DNA from: Nitrospirota bacterium
GTDB taxonomy: Bacteria > Nitrospirota > Thermodesulfovibrionia > Thermodesulfovibrionales > JdFR-86
Length of the DNA stretch: 11,607 nt
Reading direction: 5' to 3'
Assembly: GCA_030667205.1 (NCBI GenBank)
Contig: DAOUWH010000023.1
Span: 1-11,607 of the forward strand
In this document: piece by piece, positions 7,279 to 11,607 of the stretch
Layout: the number at the start of each line of letters is the position of its first letter
How positions within the stretch are numbered: position 1 is the stretch's first letter
Made by a program: the position numbers and the translations under genes
The notes under the pieces: model-generated
Database searches by the model: none
What the model saw: the letters and a program-made list of their open reading frames with translations, nothing else
Told to the model about the DNA's origin: nothing

Positions 7279-8502
7279 CTACCTGCTTCCCCGCGGTTTA
7301 CGTCCCTCTCTTGGAAGCACTGCGATTCCGGAGGGGTCAATGTGGCAGCGGAAGCGGTCCGCCTCGGGGTCGAACCCTATCTGCTCTCCCACCTCGACCG
7401 TGTTGAGCTTGTCCACGATTACACGCTTGAGCTTGCAGTTTGCCTTGATCACCACATTGTCCATGATTATGCAGTCCTCGATGCTTGCGCCCTTTTCTAT
7501 GCGGACCCCGCTGCGGATAATGGAGTTGCGGATCTTCGCGCCGTTTATAATGGTGCCCTCGGATATGAGGCTGTTGCGGATGTCGCCCCTGATTATCTTT
7601 ACGCCGACGCTCCGCTGGCCGCCGCCGTGCATGGGCCACTGGGAGTTGTTTATCTCGAAAGCGGGGGCCAGCCCGAGCATGTCCATATGGGCGTCGTAGA
7701 ACGCCGATATGGTGCCCACGTCCCGCCAGTAGCCGACCTCCTCGTAGGCCTGTATGCCGGGGATGATGTTTGAGGAGAAGTCGTAGGCAAAGACCTTTCC
7801 GGCCTTAACGAGGCCGGGGATGACGTGCATGCCGAAGTCGTGCTCTCTTGTCCTCTGCGCCTTGCCCAGGGCCTTAAGGAGCACGTCGGTGTTAAAGATG
7901 TAGTTGCCCATCGAGACGTATGCCCTGTCGGACGCTCCGGGCATCGGCGTGGGCTTTTGGGGCTTCTCCTGAAAACCCGTGATCCTGCCCTCGCCGTTGG
8001 TGACTATGATTCCGAAATCCGAGGCCTCCTTAAGGGGCACCGGGCGGGCGGCCACGGTGACCTCGGCGCCTTTTGCTATGTGAAAATCTATCATCTGCCG
8101 GATGTCCATCCTGTATATGTGGTCGGCGCCGAAGATTATGGTCAGCTCCGGCTGCTGCTGCTTGATGAGGTTTATGTTCTGGAATATCGCGTCGGCGGTG
8201 CCCTGGAACCACTCCGGCCCCATGCGCATCTGCGGCGGCACGAGCGCTATGAAGTGGTCCCGCACCACGGGAGAGAGCACCCAGTTGCGCCTGATATGCT
8301 CGATAAGGGACTGGCTCTTGTACTGTATCAGCAGATATATGGAGTATATGTGCTAATTTATGAAGTTGCTCAGGGCGAAGTCCACCACGCGGTACCGGAC
8401 CCCGAAGGGCACGGCCGGCTTGGAGCGCATCGCGGTGAGGGGAAACAGCCTTTCGCCCTTTCCGCCCGCAAGGACAAAGCCAAGGACCTTTGGATGTGCC
8501 AT
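7279..8502 (-). pseudogene. glgC: Glucose-1-phosphate adenylyltransferase, interrupted by a TAG at codon 50
   Basis: The intact enzyme makes ADP-glucose from ATP and glucose-1-phosphate, the committed step of bacterial glycogen synthesis. Read from ATG 8502, which follows a strong AAGGAGG, the protein starts MAHPKVLGFVLAGGKGERLF, carrying the nucleotide-binding GGKGERL loop (13-19) and KPAVPFG (28-34). It then meets TAG at 8355-8353 after ALSNFIN. In E. coli GlgC the same place reads NCINSG, so the stop replaces a serine codon, explicable by one change (TCG to TAG). The frame is open afterwards and all other motifs survive: WFQGTADAIFQ (98-108), FGADHIYRMD (124-133), FQEKP (177-181), YWRDVGT (258-264) and a left-handed beta-helix region (about 296-375). 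Total would be 407 codons. A restart at GTG 8280 would lose the nucleotide-binding site. Either a recent nonsense mutation or a base-call error. Confidence 0.9.
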
Positions 8503-8545
8503 TTACCCTCCTTTCGAACTCAAACACGAAATAAAACTACATTAA

Positions 8546-8574
8546 ATTGTATGTTTTCGGCCCTGTTTTGTAAA
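8546..8574 (-). promoter_or_regulatory. Sigma70-like promoter of glgC-malQ
   Basis: On the minus strand, TTTACA (8574-8569) and TACAAT (8551-8546) are separated by exactly 17 bp, each one mismatch from consensus. Transcription would begin near 8539, leaving a leader of about 37 nt that contains the AAGGAGG ribosome-binding site just before the ATG at 8502. The promoter sits in the 77-nt gap after the solute-binding protein gene, so glgC-malQ can be expressed apart from the tpiA operon. A short CCCT/AGGG inverted repeat overlaps it but is too weak to call a terminator. Confidence 0.6.
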
Positions 8575-8579
8575 GGGTG

Positions 8580-10196
8580 CTACTGGTACCACTGGGCCCT
8601 GTCCTCGGGCACACGCCACTTGATGAAGTCATACCATATGCCAAGCGGCGCCTTCTCCACCCCTTTGAACCTTTTATGCAGCACCGGAAGGGCGTCGGGC
8701 ACGTACAGGAACGTATAGGGCTGCTCCTCGGCCAGTATCTCGTGCACCCTGTGGTATATCTCCCGCCTTTTTTCCATGTCGAACGTCCGCCTGCCCTCGA
8801 TAAGGAGCCTGTCGACCTCCTCGTTTTCATACGAGATGAAGTTGAACGCCCCCTCCTTGGTCTGCGAGGAGTGCCAGATGATGTAGGCGTCGGGGTCTCT
8901 GCCCAGCGCCCACCCCATGAGCACGGCCTCGAAGCGCTTCTTGTCCACGAACTCATGGAGCATGGCCTGCCACTCTAGCACCTTGATGTTCATCTCGATG
9001 CCCACGGCTTTTAAGTGCTCCTTTATTATCTGCGCGGTCTTTATCCGCGTGTTGTTGCCCTGGTTGGTGATAAGGTCGAACCTGAAAGGCTTGCCGTCCT
9101 TATGAAGTATGCCGCCGGGGCCGGGCGTCCACCCCGCCTCATTGAGAAGTCTTTTAGCCATCTCCGGGTCGTATTCCGGGTCCCTGGCATCGGGGTTGAA
9201 GGCCCAGGACTCCGGAGGGAAGGGCCCTGTACAGGGCGTGCCAAAGCCCATCAGCACGCCTTTGATTATGTCGCGCTTGTTAAGGGCGTGGGTAAGCGCC
9301 CTGCGCACCCTCTTGTCCTGAAACTTAGGGTCCACGAGGTTATAGCCCATGTAGGTGTAGGCGAACGCCGGGTAGCGGAACTTCTGAAAGTGGCGTTTGA
9401 AGAGTTCCGTGTCGGCCTGGAGCTTGAACTGCGGGGGCGTCAGGCCCATGTAGTCCAGCCCCCCGAACTTCAGCTCTAAAAACATCGTGGTCGGGTCGGA
9501 GATGACCCGCGTCACGTACCTGTCGATATTCGGCCTGCCCTCGAAATAATCGTCGAAGGCCTCAAGCACAATCTTCTGCCCCGTCACCCACTCTTTGAAT
9601 TTATACGGGCCGGTGCCAACGGGGTTTCGGGTGTATTGCTCCTGCGTGATGTCGTTGCCCTCAAGGATGTGCTTCGGAAGGATGCCCATGCCCCACGACT
9701 CGAGCGCCGGGGCGAAGGATTCTTTATAGGTCACACGCACGGTGTATCTGTCCACGGCCTCGACGGACTCGACGGGGCCGTATTCGCTTGCGTAGGGGGT
9801 GGGCACGTCCGGGTTGGTGACCGTCTCATATGTAAACAGCACGTCATCGGCCGTGAACTCCACGCCGTCGTGCCACTTCACGCCCTCTCTTAGATGGAAA
9901 ACTATCTCGAGGCCGTTGTTTTTTATCTCCCAGCTTTTGGCGAGCTCTCCGGTGAGGATGATGTCACGGTCGTACTTTACGAGGCCGTTGAAGATAAGGC
10001 CGCTGACGCTCGACGAGGCGGTGTCGGTGGCCAGGAGCGGAAGGAGCCTTTTGGCGTCGGCAAGCGAGCCCACGGTGATGGTGTTGGGGGATTTTATCTC
10101 GGGCTCCCTGCTACAGCCCGCCAGGGCGAGGCAGACGCACAGGGCGATGAATAAGAGCGCGCCCCTGCCGTATGGCCGATACTCCAGCGGAAGCAC
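8580..10196 (-). CDS. ABC transporter family-5 solute-binding lipoprotein (peptide/nickel type)
   Basis: This is an extracytoplasmic solute-binding protein of the DppA/OppA/NikA family (SBP_bac_5), the receptor that delivers oligopeptides or similar ligands to an ABC permease. The 538-aa product opens with a lipoprotein signal: a hydrophobic stretch at residues 12-27, then lipobox LAGC with Cys28, so it should be lipid-anchored. The family signature lies at about residues 82-125: LTGELAKSWEI, FHLREGVKWHDGVEFTADDV and FTYETV. The block NPVGTGPYKFKEW follows near residue 190, and WHSSQ, common in peptide binders, lies in the C-terminal half. The GTG start at 10196 lies 2 nt after the secG stop. 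No permease or ATPase genes are adjacent, so its transporter is encoded elsewhere or it works as an orphan receptor. The ligand cannot be predicted from sequence alone. Confidence 0.92.
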   Translation of the reverse strand: MLPLEYRPYGRGALLFIALCVCLALAGCSREPEIKSPNTITVGSLADAKRLLPLLATDTASSSVSGLIFNGLVKYDRDIILTGELAKSWEIKNNGLEIVFHLREGVKWHDGVEFTADDVLFTYETVTNPDVPTPYASEYGPVESVEAVDRYTVRVTYKESFAPALESWGMGILPKHILEGNDITQEQYTRNPVGTGPYKFKEWVTGQKIVLEAFDDYFEGRPNIDRYVTRVISDPTTMFLELKFGGLDYMGLTPPQFKLQADTELFKRHFQKFRYPAFAYTYMGYNLVDPKFQDKRVRRALTHALNKRDIIKGVLMGFGTPCTGPFPPESWAFNPDARDPEYDPEMAKRLLNEAGWTPGPGGILHKDGKPFRFDLITNQGNNTRIKTAQIIKEHLKAVGIEMNIKVLEWQAMLHEFVDKKRFEAVLMGWALGRDPDAYIIWHSSQTKEGAFNFISYENEEVDRLLIEGRRTFDMEKRREIYHRVHEILAEEQPYTFLYVPDALPVLHKRFKGVEKAPLGIWYDFIKWRVPEDRAQWYQ

Positions 10197-10198
10197 GG

Positions 10199-10573
10199 CT
10201 ACTCTGCCGGTGGCGGTTGAGGAAATATCGGCTGCTGCTGTGGTATGTCGGGCTGGGCCGGAAATCCCGGAGGAGGCATCTGGCCCGGCTGCGGCGCCTG
10301 CGGGACCGACTTTGCCGGGAGCGTCTGCTTGATGACCGAGCCGCTCCTTACCGAGGCTATGGCCAGCAGGAGCGATGTGAGCATGAACACCACGGCGACC
10401 ATCGTGGTTGCCTTGTTAAGGAACGTGGCCGCCCCCCGCCCGCCAAAGACGGTCTGGCTGGAGCCGCCGCCGAATGCCGCGCCAAGCTCTGCGCCCTTGC
10501 CGCCCTGTATCAGGACGATGAATATCAAAAGAAAACATACCATGATGTGCATTACCCAAAGTGCCGTTACCAT
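10199..10573 (-). CDS. secG: Preprotein translocase subunit SecG
   Basis: SecG is the small accessory subunit of the SecYEG channel and assists protein export across the inner membrane. The 124-aa product has two membrane helices (about 4-22 and 56-74). Between them is the conserved loop: LIQGGKGAELGAAFGGG (21-37), then FGGRGAATFLNKAT (43-56). After the second helix comes a tail of about 49 residues very rich in proline and glutamine. This tail is longer than the core requires, though such low-complexity tails are common in SecG. The ATG at 10573 directly abuts the tpiA stop. AGGAGGT lies upstream within the end of tpiA, so the two are co-transcribed. The tpiA-secG order is widespread in bacteria and supports the call. 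Confidence 0.95.
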   Translation of the reverse strand: MVTALWVMHIMVCFLLIFIVLIQGGKGAELGAAFGGGSSQTVFGGRGAATFLNKATTMVAVVFMLTSLLLAIASVRSGSVIKQTLPAKSVPQAPQPGQMPPPGFPAQPDIPQQQPIFPQPPPAE

Positions 10574-11326
10574 TTATTTCTGAGACCTCCTGAATTTTAC
10601 GAGTTTTGCGAAACTGTCGGGCTCGAGGCTCGCCCCGCCCACCAGGGCGCCGTCCACGTCGGGGCAGGCCATGATGTCGTCCACGTTGTCGGGCTTCACG
10701 CTTCCGCCGTAGAGAATCCTCACCCCCTGGGCCTTGTCCCCGTATTTTTTTTGAAGCACGCCCCGGATGAACGCATGCGCCTCCTGCGCCTGCCCGGTGG
10801 TTGCCGTCACCCCGGTGCCTATGGCCCACACGGGCTCGTAGGCCACTACTATGTCGTCTATGGGGATATCCGTAAGGCCTCCGTCGAGCTGGCCTTTAAG
10901 GACCTTGTTGGTTCTGCCGGCCTCCCTCTGCTCGAGGGTCTCGCCGATGCAGAATATCACCTTAAGGCCGTGCCCCAGCGCGGCCTTTATGCGCTTGTTG
11001 ACGGTCTCGTCGGTCTCGCCGAAGTACTGCCTCCGCTCGGAATGGCCGATTATGGCGTAGGCACAGCCCAGGTCTTTTATCATTGCCGGCGATATCTCGC
11101 CGGTGTAGGCACCGCGTTCTTCGTAGAAGACGTTCTGGGCCGCCAGCGTGACGTTCGTGCCGCTGAGCTTGCCTGTGGCACTGAGAAGCGCGGTATAGGG
11201 CGGGGCGATGACTATCTCCACGTCGTCAATGCCGGTTACCTCCGGCAGGAAGGCGTTTAAAAACGCCCCGGTCTCGGCCACGGTCTTGTGCAACTTCCAG
11301 TTGGCGGCGATTATCGGTTTTCGCAT
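10574..11326 (-). CDS. tpiA: Triosephosphate isomerase
   Basis: TpiA interconverts dihydroxyacetone phosphate and glyceraldehyde 3-phosphate in glycolysis and gluconeogenesis, as a cytoplasmic homodimer. The 250-aa length is standard. Catalytic residues are all present: Asn9 and Lys11 in AANWKLHK, electrophile His95 in IIGHSERR, and base Glu164 in VAYEPVWAIGTG, which also contains the flexible lid loop. Phosphate-binding motifs LYGGSV (205-210) and LVGGASL (228-234) follow. The start ATG at 11326 is fixed by the conserved MRKPIIAANWK opening. No Shine-Dalgarno sequence is visible upstream, and the likely promoter lies almost on the start codon, so the message may be leaderless. It heads an operon with secG and a solute-binding lipoprotein. 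The usual upstream partners gap and pgk are not next to it; the flanking gene is divergent. Confidence 0.97.
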   Translation of the reverse strand: MRKPIIAANWKLHKTVAETGAFLNAFLPEVTGIDDVEIVIAPPYTALLSATGKLSGTNVTLAAQNVFYEERGAYTGEISPAMIKDLGCAYAIIGHSERRQYFGETDETVNKRIKAALGHGLKVIFCIGETLEQREAGRTNKVLKGQLDGGLTDIPIDDIVVAYEPVWAIGTGVTATTGQAQEAHAFIRGVLQKKYGDKAQGVRILYGGSVKPDNVDDIMACPDVDGALVGGASLEPDSFAKLVKFRRSQK

Positions 11327-11334
11327 AGAGTAAT

Positions 11335-11363
11335 ATTATATATAATACGGCGCATTAGGGCAA
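11335..11363 (-). promoter_or_regulatory. Sigma70-like promoter of tpiA-secG operon, start-codon proximal
   Basis: On the minus strand, TTGCCC (11363-11358) and a perfect TATAAT (11340-11335) are 17 bp apart. The expected transcription start, about 7 nt beyond the -10 box, is near 11328, only one to three bases before the tpiA ATG at 11326. There is no ribosome-binding site between them. An alternative -10, TATTAT at 11347-11342, has no good -35 partner. An imperfect inverted repeat at 11350-11377 covers the -35 box and could be an operator. Confidence 0.5.
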
Positions 11364-11377
11364 GGTGCCTATGGCGC
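11350..11377. repeat. Imperfect inverted repeat over the tpiA -35 region
   Basis: Arms GCGCATTAGG (11350-11359) and CCTATGGCGC (11368-11377) pair at 8 of 10 positions, as two 4-bp blocks around a 2-bp mismatch, with an 8-nt spacer. It overlaps the predicted -35 box of tpiA. A regulator-binding site is possible. No T-run follows on either strand, so a terminator is unlikely. Confidence 0.3.
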
Positions 11378-11416
11378 TCTTAATCGGGATTCAGGGGTAA
11401 AAATGGTTTAGAATTA

Positions 11417-11445
11417 TTGACTTATTCATAGTCCGTATGTATATT
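11417..11445 (+). promoter_or_regulatory. Sigma70-like promoter of the right-edge TrlF-like gene
   Basis: TTGACT (11417-11422) and TATATT (11440-11445) are separated by 17 bp in AT-rich DNA. The -35 has one mismatch and the -10 two. Transcription from about 11452 would give a leader of about 50 nt. That leader contains a small AT-rich hairpin (11462-11485, 8 bp with one bulge, loop GTAATTG) and GGAG at 11490-11493, correctly spaced for the ATG at 11501. Confidence 0.55.
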
Positions 11446-11500
11446 AAAGTTTCAAACGGTTACTTAATAGTAATTGTATTATAGTGTCCGGAGAACTGTT

Positions 11501-11607
11501 ATGGCGCAGGAGTATCCGAAAGGTTCAGAATGGAGGAAATGGGACTTACAGTTACATACACCTGCAACTACATTAGCCAACCAGTTTCAAGGCAGTTTAC
11601 CAGAGGA
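11501..11607 (+). CDS. N-terminus of a TrlF-like PHP-domain/ATPase protein (cut by window edge)
   Basis: Only the first 35 codons are present and the frame runs off the right edge. The opening KGSEWRKWDLQLHTPATTLA matches the start of large proteins that join an N-terminal PHP phosphoesterase domain to an AAA/SMC-like ATPase, known as the TrlF family; some occur in defence islands. In PHP domains the first motif is usually HxH; here it reads QLH, so the first metal ligand would be glutamine. GGAG at 11490-11493 supports the ATG. Hand-counted G+C is about 46% for this fragment and about 31% for the 120 nt before it, clearly lower than the GC-rich neighbours. TTA leucine codons are also frequent, consistent with a horizontally acquired gene. 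The C-terminal ATPase cannot be confirmed here. Confidence 0.62.
   Translation, partial: MAQEYPKGSEWRKWDLQLHTPATTLANQFQGSLPE

Noticed and set aside
7279..8280. Treating glgC as a genuine 333-aa gene starting at GTG 8280
   Set aside because: It would lack the GGKGERL nucleotide-binding loop, and no good ribosome-binding site precedes it. The upstream codons continue the GlgC protein in the same frame.
8556..8579. Terminator after the solute-binding protein gene
   Set aside because: The CCCT/AGGG stem is 4 bp with a 9-nt loop and no U-tract. The sequence is better explained as the glgC promoter.
10172..11260. Plus-strand open frame (362 codons) across secG and tpiA
   Set aside because: Antisense to two unmistakable housekeeping genes; no motif seen in its translation.
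1..11607. CRISPR array, tRNA, rRNA or insertion sequence
   Set aside because: No regularly spaced repeats, cloverleaf-like segments, transposase motifs or terminal inverted repeats were seen on reading the window.

Overview
The window reads as a chromosomal segment of a GC-rich Gram-negative bacterium. The supporting signs are a System II cytochrome c maturation cluster, a lipobox-bearing peptide-binding lipoprotein, and glycogen/maltodextrin genes. The style of GlgC, MalQ and the ResB/CcsB proteins recalls Desulfobacterota or Nitrospirota-like lineages. That placement is an impression from the protein sequences and was not tested.

Positions 101-5063 (+) form one tightly overlapped operon for cytochrome c assembly. 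It holds a CcsB/ResC-type haem-handling membrane protein with an intact WWD motif, a 178-aa membrane-anchored protein of unknown function, a divergent ResB-like membrane protein, and two clear ResB paralogues in tandem. Every junction overlaps by a few bases (ATGA, 17 nt, GTGA, TTGA), so translation is probably coupled. Only the last ResB keeps a histidine in its third membrane segment.

Positions 5113-8574 (-) converge on that operon and hold glycogen/maltodextrin genes. These are glgC (ADP-glucose pyrophosphorylase) with its own sigma70-like promoter, then malQ (4-alpha-glucanotransferase) directly after it. glgC carries an in-frame TAG at codon 50, where the family normally has serine, and the rest of the gene is intact. 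At least four genes here, including glgC itself, use TAG as a normal stop, so this looks like a nonsense mutation or base-call error rather than recoding.

Positions 8580-11326 (-) are a second tight operon: tpiA, secG and a family-5 (peptide/nickel-type) solute-binding lipoprotein with no permease genes beside it. The tpiA promoter lies so close to the ATG that the mRNA may be leaderless.

Positions 11327-11500 are a divergent intergenic region that becomes strongly AT-rich (about 31% G+C over 11381-11500 by hand count). A good promoter there drives a gene cut by the window edge (from 11501, +). Its first 35 residues look like the start of a TrlF-type PHP-domain/ATPase protein. The composition shift and the gene type suggest the boundary of an acquired, possibly defence-related, island that continues outside the window. 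No tRNA, rRNA, CRISPR array or insertion sequence was recognised.
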